This document shows, piece after piece, positions 23,827 through 32,616 of a stretch of DNA of 45,382 nucleotides. The translations under genes were made by a program, and so were the position numbers. The stretch spans positions 1 to 45,382 of the forward strand of contig NZ_OBMO01000030.1 of NCBI RefSeq assembly GCF_900217905.1. The letters are read 5' to 3'. The DNA comes from Alloalcanivorax xenomutans. GTDB lineage: Bacteria; Pseudomonadota; Gammaproteobacteria; Pseudomonadales; Alcanivoracaceae. The notes below the pieces were generated by a model. It searched no databases and was not told the DNA's origin. It saw only the letters and a list, made by a program, of their open reading frames with translations. How positions within the stretch are numbered: position 1 is the first letter of the stretch; every line of letters starts with the position of its first letter.

Positions 23827-25419
23827 TCAGCGAAAGGCCGCTTCCAGAGCTTTCAGGCCCACACGGGGATCGAGCAGTCCGTGGTAGATGGGCGGGATCG
23901 GTTTGTCCACGCCGAACAATTGGTAGACCGCCTGCATGGCGCCGTGCACCGAATACTCGACGGTGAAGACCACATCTTCCGGCATTTCCGTGAACTGCCC
24001 CAGGAAGGCGAAATTGGCGGATCGCTCCGGTACCACCAGGGGCCGGTCCTGGGGCGAGCGGGGGCTGAATACGGCGGACGCGTAGGGCATCATCACGGTG
24101 GTGACGTCGGTGCTGGCCAGCACCTGCTCCAGCAGGTCGCCGGCCCCCAGTTGATGCACCAGCTCGGTGAGAATTTCATGGCCGGTGCATTGGCTCATGG
24201 GTTTTTTCACGAAGTCACCGGGGGCGTCGATAAACAGCCCATAGCCCCACACGGTGTGAAGGTCCTCCGGCATATCGGCGAAGTGGGGTTGGTACGGCAC
24301 GACGATGGACATGAGCCAGCCGGAGTCGACGAAAGTCATCAGTGCGCCGGTGCCCGGCTCGTTGTTACTGAATTCGATGATATGCCTGAGCAGGGCGCCG
24401 TCGCGCAGCGTCAGGGTGAAGGATTCCCACTTGTTCTCGTCGACGTTGCCGCAAAAGGCCAGGGGCCGCCCGAAATCCGGTGCCTTGCGGGCGATGTTCC
24501 GCCACAGCGACCAGGCGCCGTCGCGCTGATCCCGGATCAGTTCCGGTACCGAGTCGTTGCCGGCGTAGGTGGCGTCGGCGGTGATGGAGCCGAGGGTGAT
24601 AAAAACACTGTCCCGTTCGCCCAGGTCGATGCGGGTGTCGCCGGAGCCGGTGTGGACCCGCAGGCCGGTGGCGCGCCGCTCGCGGCTGGCGCCGGGATCG
24701 TCGAAGTCCACGTCGGTTACCCGGGCGCCGTGGCGCCAGTCCACGCCCTGCGTCAGCAACCAGCGTTGCAGCGGGCGTACCATCGAGTCGTGCTGGTTGT
24801 ATTTGGTGCGGCGTACCCCGGACAGGGTGTGGATACGAGGGAATTCCTGCACGAAGCGCAAAAAATAACGCTTCAGTTCGATGGCGCTGTGCCAATTCTG
24901 AAAGGCGAAGGTGGTGCGCCACATTTGCCAGAAAGGGGTGCGGAAGAAGTGCTCGGAAAAGATTTCGTCGATGCGGCGGGTGCCCAGCGCCCATTCCGGC
25001 GTGGCCAGCAGGCGAATCATTTCCAGACGGTCGCGGTCATTGAAGCCATAGTCGGCGGCGGAGAGGATGCGCGGGCCGGCCCCGACCAAACGGGCATGGG
25101 ATTCGGTCTTGATTCTTTCATTGAAGGCAAGAATCTCCTGTCGGACGGTGACGTGAGGGTCCTCCAGAGAGGGAATGTGTTCGAGCAGGTTCCAGAGGCA
25201 CTGGTAGGCTTCTTCCTCCAGCATCCGTCCTCCGCGGGTAACGAAACCCGCCTGGAGCGGAGAGCGGGCGCCGTCCAGGGCGCCGCCATCCTCGCCGGAA
25301 GCCTCGAGAATGTGGATGTGCTCCGCTGGCATGCCGGCGTCGCGAATCAGAAATACCGCGGTGGCGAGGCTGGCGATGCCGCTGCCAACCAGCCAGGAGT
25401 GAGAGGTCTTTGGATTCAT
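23827..25419 (-). CDS. ohyA: Oleate hydratase (MCRA family)
   Basis: FAD-dependent fatty-acid double-bond hydratase, 530 aa, converting oleate to 10-hydroxystearate without net redox change. The N-terminal dinucleotide motif is WLVGSGIASLATAVFL (GxGxxS at 12-18). The GGRMLEEEAYQCLWNLLEHIPSLED segment carries the acidic residues at 68-70, corresponding to the catalytic-Glu region of studied hydratases, and SGVRRTKYNQHDSMVRPL the conserved tyrosine region; the C-terminal half has TGHEILTELVHQLG and the PYASAVFSPRSPQDRP stretch. Size is somewhat below the usual 550-650. It is expected to act on free unsaturated fatty acids at the membrane surface. The gene sits inside the sulfate transporter operon, same strand, an uncommon place. 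Confidence 0.92.
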   Translation of the reverse strand: MNPKTSHSWLVGSGIASLATAVFLIRDAGMPAEHIHILEASGEDGGALDGARSPLQAGFVTRGGRMLEEEAYQCLWNLLEHIPSLEDPHVTVRQEILAFNERIKTESHARLVGAGPRILSAADYGFNDRDRLEMIRLLATPEWALGTRRIDEIFSEHFFRTPFWQMWRTTFAFQNWHSAIELKRYFLRFVQEFPRIHTLSGVRRTKYNQHDSMVRPLQRWLLTQGVDWRHGARVTDVDFDDPGASRERRATGLRVHTGSGDTRIDLGERDSVFITLGSITADATYAGNDSVPELIRDQRDGAWSLWRNIARKAPDFGRPLAFCGNVDENKWESFTLTLRDGALLRHIIEFSNNEPGTGALMTFVDSGWLMSIVVPYQPHFADMPEDLHTVWGYGLFIDAPGDFVKKPMSQCTGHEILTELVHQLGAGDLLEQVLASTDVTTVMMPYASAVFSPRSPQDRPLVVPERSANFAFLGQFTEMPEDVVFTVEYSVHGAMQAVYQLFGVDKPIPPIYHGLLDPRVGLKALEAAFR

Positions 25420-25511
25420 CTCGCATGTCCTTTGCCATGGAAAGATGATCCTGACTATAGGTCCGCCGTCACCGGCCGGGATTGAGCCTTATCAAGAAAA
25501 CCGTCGGGGGG

Positions 25512-26351
25512 TCAGCCGCCGCGCCAGCGGCGGGTCAGACGGGACTGGATGGACTGAATGCCGAACAGCAGCACCAGGGAGGCGATCAGGATGATCGAGG
25601 CCAGGGCGCTGGCGGAGGCAAAATCGTATTCTTCCAGGCGGATATTCACCAGCAAGGAGACGATCTCGGTTTCGTAAGGCAGATTGCCGGCAATGAAAAT
25701 CACCGCGCCGTATTCACCCAGACTGCGGGTGAAGGCGAGGCCGGTGCCGGTGAGCAAGGCCGGGGTCAATTGTGCCAGGATCACCTTGAAGAAACTGGCG
25801 GTGGGCGAGGCGCCCAGGGTGGCGGCGGCTTCCTCCACGTCGGGGGTCAGGTCCTCCAGTACCGGCTGCACGGTACGGACCACGAACGGCAGGCTGGTGA
25901 AGCTCATGGCGATCATGATGCCGACCCAGGAGTAAGACACCTTCACGCCGGCGATCGAGAACCACTGTCCCAGCCAGCCATTGTCGGCGAACAGCGCCGC
26001 CAGGGTCAGGCCGGCCACCGCGGTGGGCAACGCGAACGGCAGATCCACCAGCGCGTCCATCAGCCGCCGGCCGGGAAAACGATAGCGGGTGATCACCCAG
26101 GCCAGCAGCAGGCCGACGACGGCGTTGATGACGCTGGCGCCGGCGGCGGAAAGTACCGTGACCTTGAAGCTGGCGAGACTGCGCGGATGGCTGATCACCC
26201 CCCAGTAGTTGTCCCAGCCCATGCCGGCCACATGCATGGCCAGCCCGGACAGAGGCAACAGGATCACCAGGCAGATAAACAGCACGCTCAGCGAAAAGCT
26301 GAGCGTGAAGCCTGGCAGAACCGAGTGGCGGGTGCGCAGCAGAGCGATCAA
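25512..26351 (-). CDS. cysT: Sulfate ABC transporter permease CysT
   Basis: Inner-membrane permease (CysT, also called CysU), 279 aa, with about six helices. Family stretches are present: GWDNYWGVISHPRSLASFKVT, LPFALPTAVAGLTLAALF, the EEAAATLGASPTASFFKVILAQL coupling loop and AFTRSLGEYGAVIFIAGNLPYETE. Translation seems to start at a TTG directly adjacent to the sbp stop codon, with GGAG about ten bases upstream inside the end of sbp, so it is tightly coupled to sbp. Its partner cysW is separated from it by the oleate hydratase gene. Confidence 0.94.
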   Translation of the reverse strand: MIALLRTRHSVLPGFTLSFSLSVLFICLVILLPLSGLAMHVAGMGWDNYWGVISHPRSLASFKVTVLSAAGASVINAVVGLLLAWVITRYRFPGRRLMDALVDLPFALPTAVAGLTLAALFADNGWLGQWFSIAGVKVSYSWVGIMIAMSFTSLPFVVRTVQPVLEDLTPDVEEAAATLGASPTASFFKVILAQLTPALLTGTGLAFTRSLGEYGAVIFIAGNLPYETEIVSLLVNIRLEEYDFASASALASIILIASLVLLFGIQSIQSRLTRRWRGG

Positions 26352-27353
26352 TTAACGCAGGCTCCGAGCCTTGGCTTGCAGCTCGTCGAGCATGCCGCCG
26401 GAAGCGAAGTGCTGGTCGGTCACGTTCTCCCAGGAGCCAAAGTAGTCTTCCACCTTGAGCAGTTTCACCGGCGGGAAACGGTCGGCGGTTTCTTCGACTA
26501 CTTTCTCGTTGTGCACACGGTAGTTGAAGGACGCCAGCAGCCGCTGGATTTCTTCGCTGTAGAGGAAATCCAGATAGGCGGTGGCCACCTTGCGGGTCCC
26601 TTTCTCGTCCACCACCTTGTCCACCACGGTGACCGGGAACTCGGCCAGGATCGATGTCTTCGGTACCACCACTTCATAGTCGCCGGTGCCGTATTCCTTA
26701 CGGATGTTGTTTACCTCGGACTCGAAGCTGATCAGCACGTCACCGATTTCGCGTTCCGCGAAGGTGACGGTGGCGGCGCGGCCACCGGAGTCGAACACCG
26801 ACACATTGGACAGGAAGCGGGCCATGTAGTCCTTGACCTTCTCCTCGTCACCGTCAAAGCGTTCCACCGCGCTCATCCAGGCGGCCAGATAGGTGTAGCG
26901 GCCGTTGCCGGAGGTTTTCGGGTTGGGGAACACCACATCGACGTCGTCCCGGGCCAGATCGGCCCAGCCCTGGATGTTCTTCGGGTTGCCCTTGCGCACC
27001 AGAAAGGCGGTGGTGGAGTAGTAAGGGCTGGAATTGTTCGGCAGTCGCTGATTCCAGTCCGCCGGAATCAGCTTGCCCAGATCGTGCAGGACATTGACGT
27101 CGGTGACCTGGTTGAAGGTGACCACATCGGCTTTCAGGCCCTGCAGGATGGCGCGGGCCTGCTTGGAGGAACCGGCATGGGACTGCTTGATGGTGACGTC
27201 CTCGCCGGTCTCCGCCTTCCAGTGCTCCTGGAATTTCGGGTTGATGGCGGCGAACAGTTCCCGGGCGATGTCGTAGGAACTGTTCAACAGGGTTTGTTGC
27301 GCGGTTCCCAGCGAGGCCAGGGACAGCAGGACGGCGGTCAGCAAGACGCGCAT
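26352..27353 (-). CDS. sbp: Periplasmic sulfate-binding protein
   Basis: Periplasmic binding component of the sulfate importer, 333 aa. Signal peptide [19 protein letters not shown], then the Sbp/CysP opening [25 protein letters not shown]. Other family stretches: [49 protein letters not shown] and [34 protein letters not shown] lies seven bases before the ATG. First gene of the operon; upstream is an inverted repeat that may bind CysB. Confidence 0.95.
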   Translation of the reverse strand: MRVLLTAVLLSLASLGTAQQTLLNSSYDIARELFAAINPKFQEHWKAETGEDVTIKQSHAGSSKQARAILQGLKADVVTFNQVTDVNVLHDLGKLIPADWNQRLPNNSSPYYSTTAFLVRKGNPKNIQGWADLARDDVDVVFPNPKTSGNGRYTYLAAWMSAVERFDGDEEKVKDYMARFLSNVSVFDSGGRAATVTFAEREIGDVLISFESEVNNIRKEYGTGDYEVVVPKTSILAEFPVTVVDKVVDEKGTRKVATAYLDFLYSEEIQRLLASFNYRVHNEKVVEETADRFPPVKLLKVEDYFGSWENVTDQHFASGGMLDELQAKARSLR

Positions 27354-27395
27354 CTCGGGCTCCTTGAATGGTGAGTCATAAAGGGCTCATTTTAT

Positions 27396-27429
27396 ATAAC
27401 CAATCCTGAGGTTAAAGGGGGTTGGTTAT
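27396..27429 (-). promoter_or_regulatory. Candidate CysB-like operator upstream of sbp
   Basis: ATAACCAA (27396-27403) and TTGGTTAT (27422-27429) form a perfect 8-bp inverted repeat with an 18-base spacer, 43 bases upstream of the sbp start. Sulfate importers of gammaproteobacteria are activated by the LysR-type CysB, whose binding sites are loosely conserved AT-rich half-sites. A TATA-rich stretch suitable as a -10 box overlaps the proximal half-site on the minus strand. Confidence 0.45.
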
Positions 27430-27488
27430 ACCAAATTGCCATTCGTATATGCGTTTAAGCGGATCCGGCGCTGTTCAGCCCCCGGGGA

Positions 27489-28826
27489 TCACTCCACCCG
27501 CCGGTAGTCGGTGCCGCGCAGGGAGTTGGGCAGCGCTTCCTGGATGGTCAGGTCCACGAACTGGCCGATCAGGTCCAGTTCGTCGGTCTGGAAGTTCACC
27601 ACCCGATTGTTTTCGGTACGGCCCTTGAGCTGGCCGGGATCCTTCTTGGAGAAACCGTCCACCAGGATGCGCTGGGTGCTGCCCACCATCTTGCGGGAGA
27701 TGTCCTGGGTATTCTGGGCGATGCGCTGTTGCAGGAGGCGCAGGCGCTCCTTCTTCACCGCCATGGGCACGTCATCGGGCAGATCCGCCGCGGGCGTGCC
27801 GGGGCGGGCGCTGTAGATGAAGCTGAAGGAATTGTCGAAGCCGATATCCGCGATCAGATTCATGGTGGCTTCAAAGTCGGCGTCGGTTTCGCCGGGGAAG
27901 CCGATGATGAAATCCGAGCTGTAGGAGATATCCGGGCGGATACGCCGTAATTTGCGCAGCTTGGCCTTGTACTCCAGCACCGTGTGGTTGCGTTTCATCA
28001 GCGCCAGGATGCGGTCGGAACCGGACTGCACCGGCAGATGCAGGTGGCTGACCAACTCCGGAATCTCCTCGTACACCTGGATCAGGGCGTCCGAGAATTC
28101 CACCGGATGGCTGGTGGTGTAGCGAATACGATCGATGCCGTCGATATCGCGGATCAGCAACAGCAGGTCGGCGAAGTCCAGGATTTCGCCATTGGCGCCC
28201 TGGCCCCGGTAGGCGTTGACGTTCTGGCCCAGCAGGTTGACCTCGCGCACGCCCAGATCCGCCAGATGACGGATCTCATCCAACACCGGGCGCACCGGCC
28301 GGCTGACCTCCTCGCCACGGGTATAGGGCACCACGCAGAAGGAGCAGTATTTGGAGCAGCCTTCCATGATCGAGACGAACGCCGAGGGGCCATCCACGCT
28401 AGGCTCGGGCAGGCGGTCGAACTTTTCGATCTCCGGGAAGGTCACATCGATGGCCAGTTCCCGCGTGGTGGCCGCCTGCTGGATCAACCCGGGCAGCCGG
28501 TGCAGGGTCTGCGGGCCGAAGACCACATCCACATAGGGCGCGCGATCACGGATCGCCTCGCCTTCCTGACTGGCCACGCAGCCGCCGACGCCGATGATCA
28601 GGTCCGGCTTGTGCTCCTTGAGCTGTTTCCAGCGGCCCAGTTGGTGGAACACCTTTTCCTGGGCCTTCTCGCGGATCGAGCAGGTATTGAGCAGCAGCAC
28701 ATCCGCTTCGTCCGCGTTGTCGGTGGGCTCCAGGCCATGACTGGATTCCAGCAAATCCGCCATGCGCGCCGAGTCGTACTCGTTCATCTGGCAGCCGTGG
28801 GTCTGAATAAACAGCTTGCGTGCCAT
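27489..28826 (-). CDS. miaB: tRNA-2-methylthio-N6-isopentenyladenosine synthase MiaB
   Basis: Radical-SAM methylthiotransferase, 445 aa, that adds the 2-methylthio group to i6A37 of tRNAs reading UNN codons. N-terminal UPF0004 domain cysteines Cys12 ([11 protein letters not shown]), Cys49 ([10 protein letters not shown]) and Cys83 ([11 protein letters not shown]) bind the auxiliary cluster. The radical-SAM motif CSKYCSFC gives Cys157, Cys161 and Cys164, the same numbers as in E. coli MiaB. A C-terminal TRAM domain covers about 378-442. In relatives it is followed by ybeZ; here it is followed by the sbp-cysT-ohyA-cysW-cysA block. Confidence 0.97.
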   Translation of the reverse strand: MARKLFIQTHGCQMNEYDSARMADLLESSHGLEPTDNADEADVLLLNTCSIREKAQEKVFHQLGRWKQLKEHKPDLIIGVGGCVASQEGEAIRDRAPYVDVVFGPQTLHRLPGLIQQAATTRELAIDVTFPEIEKFDRLPEPSVDGPSAFVSIMEGCSKYCSFCVVPYTRGEEVSRPVRPVLDEIRHLADLGVREVNLLGQNVNAYRGQGANGEILDFADLLLLIRDIDGIDRIRYTTSHPVEFSDALIQVYEEIPELVSHLHLPVQSGSDRILALMKRNHTVLEYKAKLRKLRRIRPDISYSSDFIIGFPGETDADFEATMNLIADIGFDNSFSFIYSARPGTPAADLPDDVPMAVKKERLRLLQQRIAQNTQDISRKMVGSTQRILVDGFSKKDPGQLKGRTENNRVVNFQTDELDLIGQFVDLTIQEALPNSLRGTDYRRVE

Positions 28827-29166
28827 GGGTCGCTCAACCGTGGTTGTGGATCAATGCCGATGCGTCATTTTGCCGCATCGGGGTGTGCCGGGCGCCGTGA
28901 TGGGCTACAACGGGCCGCCACTGGCACTCCGGGAAAATGGGCGCGAATTATACCGCCGCCCTGATCAAACTGCGAACCGTCGCGGTGGCAAAATGTCGGC
29001 CGGGCCCGTGGCCACGGCGCGGCCGTGGGGGTATGGTCCCTGGGCGTCATCGAAAAGCCGCCGGCGAATCGGGTCAACAGGGCGCGCGCGGGACCGGGGG
29101 TAAGCCGTGAAACCGGGTAAACCGGGGCGGCCGACGCTGATATCTTCTTCATAATGGCTAACAGGT
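28827..29166. other. Divergent miaB/SCO intergenic region
   Basis: 340 GC-rich bases between the divergent miaB and SCO1-like genes. On the minus strand a perfect TATAAT at 28947-28952 is a good -10 box for miaB, although the matching -35 is weak. I see no clear promoter for the plus-strand copper genes and no small gene. Confidence 0.5.
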
Positions 29167-29760
29167 ATGAACAACAAAGACGGTTTCACAAGCGCATTCC
29201 TTTTCCGCATTCTGGTCGCTGGCGCCGTGCTGTTACTGGCGGCCTGTTCCGAGCCGGCCAGGGAGTTACCGGTCAATACCCGTCTGGGCGGGGATTTCAC
29301 CCTGACCGACCACAACGGGGAGCGGTTCAGTCTGTCGTCCCTGAACGGCGAGGTGGTGATTCTGTTCTTCGGCTATACCCACTGCCCGGATATCTGCCCC
29401 GCGGTGCTGGCCCGCGTGTCCCAGGTGTACCGGAATCTGAAAGAGCAGGGGGAGGCGGACCGCGTGCAGCCGGTGTTCGTGACTTTCGACCCGGAACGGG
29501 ATACCGCGGAACATCTGCGCGAATATCTACCCTGGTTCAAAGCGGACATCATTGGGCTGACCGGTGATGTGCCGGCGATCCAGAAGGTGGCGGAACAGTA
29601 CGGGGTGGTGTTCATCAAAGAAGAGGGAGACAGTGGGGGCGCGGACTTTTCCCACAGTGACTATATCTACCTGCTGGACCAGCAAGGCCGGGTGCGCAAG
29701 CTGTATCCGGCGGATTTCAATATCGACGAGGTGGTAGCCGATGTTAAAACGCTTCTTTAG
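29167..29760 (+). CDS. SCO1/SenC-family copper chaperone lipoprotein
   Basis: A 197-aa thioredoxin-fold protein for copper delivery to the CuA site of cytochrome oxidase. A lipoprotein signal (LLLAACSE, lipidated Cys27) anchors it on the periplasmic side. The metal ligands are Cys73 and Cys77 in THCPDICPAV and His163 in FSHSDYIYLL, the standard SCO set, so copper binding is expected. The following PCuAC gene overlaps its end by 20 bases, implying coupled translation and a shared copper pathway. Confidence 0.94.
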   Translation: MNNKDGFTSAFLFRILVAGAVLLLAACSEPARELPVNTRLGGDFTLTDHNGERFSLSSLNGEVVILFFGYTHCPDICPAVLARVSQVYRNLKEQGEADRVQPVFVTFDPERDTAEHLREYLPWFKADIIGLTGDVPAIQKVAEQYGVVFIKEEGDSGGADFSHSDYIYLLDQQGRVRKLYPADFNIDEVVADVKTLL

Positions 29761-30169
29761 TGCGGTGCTGTTGGCGGCCGCCAGCTCCGGCGCCTTCGCG
29801 GAGGCACGTATCGAACAGGCCTGGCTGCGCGCGGTGCCGCCGGTATCGCCGTCCATGGCCGGTTATTTCGTGCTGGTGAACGATACCGATCAGCCGCTGG
29901 TGCTGACCGGCGCCAGCGCGGAATTCGCCGGCATGGCCATGTTGCACGACACCAGTACCGATGGTGAGGGCCGCCGCAGCATGTCCCATCTGAAGGAAGT
30001 CACCATCCCGGCCGGTAAGAGTCTGTCCTTTACCCCCGGTGGCCGCCATCTGATGCTGATGAAAATGGACTCGGTGCCGGAGGCGGGAGAGACTCCGAAG
30101 GTGTGTCTGGCCTTCCAGAATCATGCTGACCTGTGTGGCGCCTTCCAGGTGCGCCACAACGAGCCCTGA
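29741..30169 (+). CDS. PCuAC-type periplasmic copper chaperone
   Basis: A 142-aa DUF461/PCuAC protein with a signal peptide (MLKRFFSAVLLAAASSGAFA, cleavage after AFA). The copper motif H(M)x10Mx21HxM is complete: His69, Met81, His103 and Met105. PCuAC proteins deliver Cu(I) to oxidase CuA sites together with SCO proteins, which fits the overlap with the SCO gene. Two cysteines near the C-terminus (CLAFQNHADLC) may form a disulfide. Confidence 0.94.
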   Translation: MLKRFFSAVLLAAASSGAFAEARIEQAWLRAVPPVSPSMAGYFVLVNDTDQPLVLTGASAEFAGMAMLHDTSTDGEGRRSMSHLKEVTIPAGKSLSFTPGGRHLMLMKMDSVPEAGETPKVCLAFQNHADLCGAFQVRHNEP

Positions 30170-30170
30170 C

Positions 30171-31139
30171 ATGACCGGCCGATACTGGCGGTGCTGGCTT
30201 CTGGCCGCGGCGGTGCTGGTCACCGGACCGGTACTCGCGGACTGCCGTGATCTGGCGCCGGCGCGTCCGTTGCCCTCGGCGGAGGAGGGCCAGATCAGTC
30301 TGGCCACGTTCAATCTCTGGCGTCTGCGGGATGCCAGAAAGGACAGCTCGCTCGACCGTCCTTTATCGAAAGCCGTGTACCAGGCCCGCCTCGAGGCAGT
30401 GGCCCGGTACATTACCCGGGACCTGCGGGCGCCGGCTTTGCTGGCGGTGCAGGAAGTGGAAAGCGCCACGGTGCTGAAGGCGCTGAGCCGGGCTATTTCC
30501 ACGGCGGGCGGGCCGGACTACAAGGTGGTGCTGCTGGAAGGGCACGACCCGGCGGGCATGGATGTGGGCCTGTTGTACCGGGCGCCGGTCACGCTGGGAC
30601 GTCACCAGGCCTTGTTCGCCGACGACCGCTTCCAACGGCAGCCGTTGTTCACCCGGCCTCCCTTGAAGGTCGAGGTGCGCACCCCGGTGGTCTTCGATCT
30701 GGTGGTGGTCCATTTGCGCAGTGCCCGGGATCTGAATCAGAAGGACTGGGTGGCGCCGAAGCGCCGGCGCCAGGCCGCCGCCATCGCCGGCTGGGCGGCG
30801 GACCAGACCCGGCCCGTGGTGGTGGCGGGGGACTTCAACAGCGCGCCGGACAGTGGCCGCTTCAGCGAGCCGTTGGAGCAATTCGAGAACGGGGACCTGA
30901 TCAGTGCCTGGTCGCGATTGCCCGAGAAAGAACGTTATTCCTTCCGGCATCAGTGCCGTCCGCAGGCTCTGGATCACATCTTTTTCTCCCCGTCGCTAAA
31001 GCAGCATGTCCAGAAAGTGGCGGTCAGCCGTGGCAATGCCGGGCGCTACGACGTGCTCTACGATCACGACGGTACCCGGGTGGTGTCCGATCATGATGTG
31101 CTGGGGATTTATCTGAACGCCGGGGCGTTGGCGGACTAA
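30171..31139 (+). CDS. Secreted endonuclease/exonuclease/phosphatase-fold protein
   Basis: A 322-aa protein with a signal peptide (MTGRYWRCWLLAAAVLVTGPVLA). The mature part is an EEP (DNase I-like) domain: ISLATFNLWRL, LLAVQEVESATVLKAL (metal-binding Glu), VVFDLVVVHLRSARD (catalytic His), VVVAGDFNSAPDSG (Asp-Phe-Asn) and the terminal SDHDVLGIYL. All catalytic motifs are present, so it should be active as a nuclease or phosphodiesterase in the periplasm or outside the cell. The ATG lies one base after the PCuAC stop codon, so it belongs to the copper operon, though the functional link is not evident. Confidence 0.88.
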   Translation: MTGRYWRCWLLAAAVLVTGPVLADCRDLAPARPLPSAEEGQISLATFNLWRLRDARKDSSLDRPLSKAVYQARLEAVARYITRDLRAPALLAVQEVESATVLKALSRAISTAGGPDYKVVLLEGHDPAGMDVGLLYRAPVTLGRHQALFADDRFQRQPLFTRPPLKVEVRTPVVFDLVVVHLRSARDLNQKDWVAPKRRRQAAAIAGWAADQTRPVVVAGDFNSAPDSGRFSEPLEQFENGDLISAWSRLPEKERYSFRHQCRPQALDHIFFSPSLKQHVQKVAVSRGNAGRYDVLYDHDGTRVVSDHDVLGIYLNAGALAD

Positions 31140-31156
31140 CCGAAGAGGATGAAAAG

Positions 31157-31235
31157 CACCGTGGGACCTGCTTGCGTTGTTTGCGAGGACCAGGGAAGGC
31201 CCCACGGTGAAAAACGGTGGGCGGCGTCGCCGCCC
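31157..31235. terminator. Convergent terminator region
   Basis: Two hairpins lie between the converging EEP and TorF-porin genes: CACCGTGGG (31157-31165) with CCCACGGTG (31201-31209), and GGGCGGCG (31219-31226) with CGCCGCCC (31228-31235). They could end transcription in both directions; T-runs are weak. Confidence 0.45.
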
Positions 31236-31254
31236 GGGAACCAGCGCGGTTCTG

Positions 31255-31917
31255 TTAGATCTCGAAGGCGTAGGACACGACGAACAGAGTGTCGTCGTTG
31301 TGATACCCCTCGCTCCCATCATCTGCATCAACAATTTTTGAGACGGTAAAGCTCAGGTTATCGGTCAGGGCATAACCCAGATCTACGTGAGTATAGTTGG
31401 TGTCGTCTTCGTCACGATCCCAGGTACCTACCAACACGCTGTATTTGTCATAGCTGTAGCCGACGGTAAAGTAATTGTCTTTATTGTCGGTGGAGTCGCT
31501 GCCGTGACCGTAATCACCAACGCCGAAATAACCTGCTGCGCTGAAGCCGGCATAGCCCAATGACAGGATAACTTCCTGCAAGTCGGACTCGGTGTCGTTG
31601 GGATAGTTGTAGCTGATGTAGGACAGGTCATAAGAGAGGTCACCAAGGGCGCCGCCATAACCGACATACAAATCATATTCGGTGGTATCGGTTTCGGAAC
31701 TGCCCCAGACACCGGCGTAAAGACCGGAAGAGTGGCTGTAATCCAGGCTACCGAAAACCTGAGCCGCGCCGTTGGAAATATCCTGACCACGCCAGAAATA
31801 CATGTTGGAAATGCCCAGGCTACCGCTGATTTCCGCTGCCGCCATGCCCGGCATGATCATGCCGGCGGCGACCGCCGCGGCCAGTACGGTTTTTTTCATC
31901 CCGAATGCGTGTTTCAT
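31255..31917 (-). CDS. TorF-family putative porin
   Basis: A 220-aa outer-membrane protein of the TIGR02001 (Gcw_chp/TorF) group. Signal peptide MKHAFGMKKTVLAAAVAAGMIMPGMAAA, then EISGSLGISNMYFWRGQDISNGAAQVFGSLDY, the family opening with WRG. The rest is tyrosine- and aspartate-rich beta strands (YDLYVGYGG, YDLSYISYNY, VDLGYALTDNLSFTVSKI), ending in SYAFEI. GAGG precedes the ATG at 31917; an internal ATG at 31899 also gives a signal peptide. Substrate is unknown. Acidic, low-GC codon composition relative to neighbours is notable but may follow from the protein composition. Confidence 0.85.
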   Translation of the reverse strand: MKHAFGMKKTVLAAAVAAGMIMPGMAAAEISGSLGISNMYFWRGQDISNGAAQVFGSLDYSHSSGLYAGVWGSSETDTTEYDLYVGYGGALGDLSYDLSYISYNYPNDTESDLQEVILSLGYAGFSAAGYFGVGDYGHGSDSTDNKDNYFTVGYSYDKYSVLVGTWDRDEDDTNYTHVDLGYALTDNLSFTVSKIVDADDGSEGYHNDDTLFVVSYAFEI

Positions 31918-32145
31918 GTGCAACCCTCTTTGCAAATGGCAAGTGTTTCTAATGTGTCCTGTTGTGCGCTCCTGGCGCACTGGCCTGGGAGGCTTGTCAC
32001 TTTGCAAAGCAGGGTCCGTGCCAAAATATAAAAAGCCAGAAAAAACAGTGGGATGCGAAGGTCTGGCTGAGAGGGAAAGGTAAAATCGGGAGAGGACGAT
32101 AAGGGGTGGTGCGCCGTTATGGTGCGGCGCACCGAAGTGGGGCGC
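31918..32145. other. Region upstream of the TorF porin gene
   Basis: 228 bases holding the long leader of the TorF gene and the 3' flank of the lipoprotein gene. It contains two TTTGCAAAG copies on the minus strand and the hairpin GTGCGC/GCGCAC around 31966-31982. An AT-rich stretch near 32020-32045 is the likely promoter zone. Confidence 0.35.
32108..32133 (-). terminator. Hairpin after the small lipoprotein gene
   Basis: GGTGCGCCG (32108-32116) and CGGCGCACC (32125-32133) pair perfectly with an eight-base loop, twelve bases beyond the lipoprotein stop codon. No strong T-run follows. Confidence 0.45.
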
Positions 32146-32616
32146 TTATTTGGGGCATTTCCAGTCAACAGGGACCGCGTCCGCTTGCAGGCCGCCTTCT
32201 CCGCTCACTTCCAGGCCGCACTGATTGTTGTCGTTGGTGAAGCGAGCGGCGTAGCTGGCGCCGGCCTGGGCGTTGAACTGCACGGCGACGCGGCACAGAT
32301 CCCGATTCCCCGCCGAACCTTTCTGGTAAATGACACCGATGCGCGCCTGCTCGTCCGCTCGCACGGTCGTGGTGACTTCCGGCGCTTTCTTCATGGTCTT
32401 CAACAGTTCATCGAAGGCTTTGGTCTCGAAGGGAACCTGCTGCAGGGAAGTGGGCGTGGACTGAAAGCCCTTGCCCGGTACGCATACGACTGGTTGTGCG
32501 GCGATGTTGTCGCTGGAGAAAGTGACGGTGGCGACGTCTCCGTCGGTGGGTGCCGTGTAGCTGAGCATCTGGCAACCGGCGAGCAGAAGGGCGGGGAGGG
32601 GAAGCAAGTATTTCAT
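32146..32616 (-). CDS. Small predicted lipoprotein of unknown function
   Basis: I do not recognise the family. It is a 156-aa protein with a clear lipobox (LLLAGC, lipidated Cys15) followed by a predicted soluble, strand-rich domain with four further cysteines (in VVCVPG, DLCRVA, NQCGLEV and DWKCPK), an even number that could form two disulfides in the periplasm. RBS AGGA precedes the ATG. It is monocistronic: a promoter lies upstream and a hairpin downstream. Confidence 0.7.
   Translation of the reverse strand: MKYLLPLPALLLAGCQMLSYTAPTDGDVATVTFSSDNIAAQPVVCVPGKGFQSTPTSLQQVPFETKAFDELLKTMKKAPEVTTTVRADEQARIGVIYQKGSAGNRDLCRVAVQFNAQAGASYAARFTNDNNQCGLEVSGEGGLQADAVPVDWKCPK

Noticed and set aside
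23827-25419. Carotenoid or phytoene dehydrogenase as identity for the FAD protein in the cys operon
   Set aside because: The N-terminal dinucleotide motif is shared, but the GGRMLEEEAYQCLW and RRTKYNQHDSM stretches and the overall length fit oleate hydratase.
25482-27374. 630-aa open frame on the plus strand opposite cysT and sbp
   Set aside because: It is the antisense shadow of two clear family members; composition is dominated by Gly, Gln, His and Ala as expected for complement of GC-rich coding DNA, and it has no ribosome binding site.
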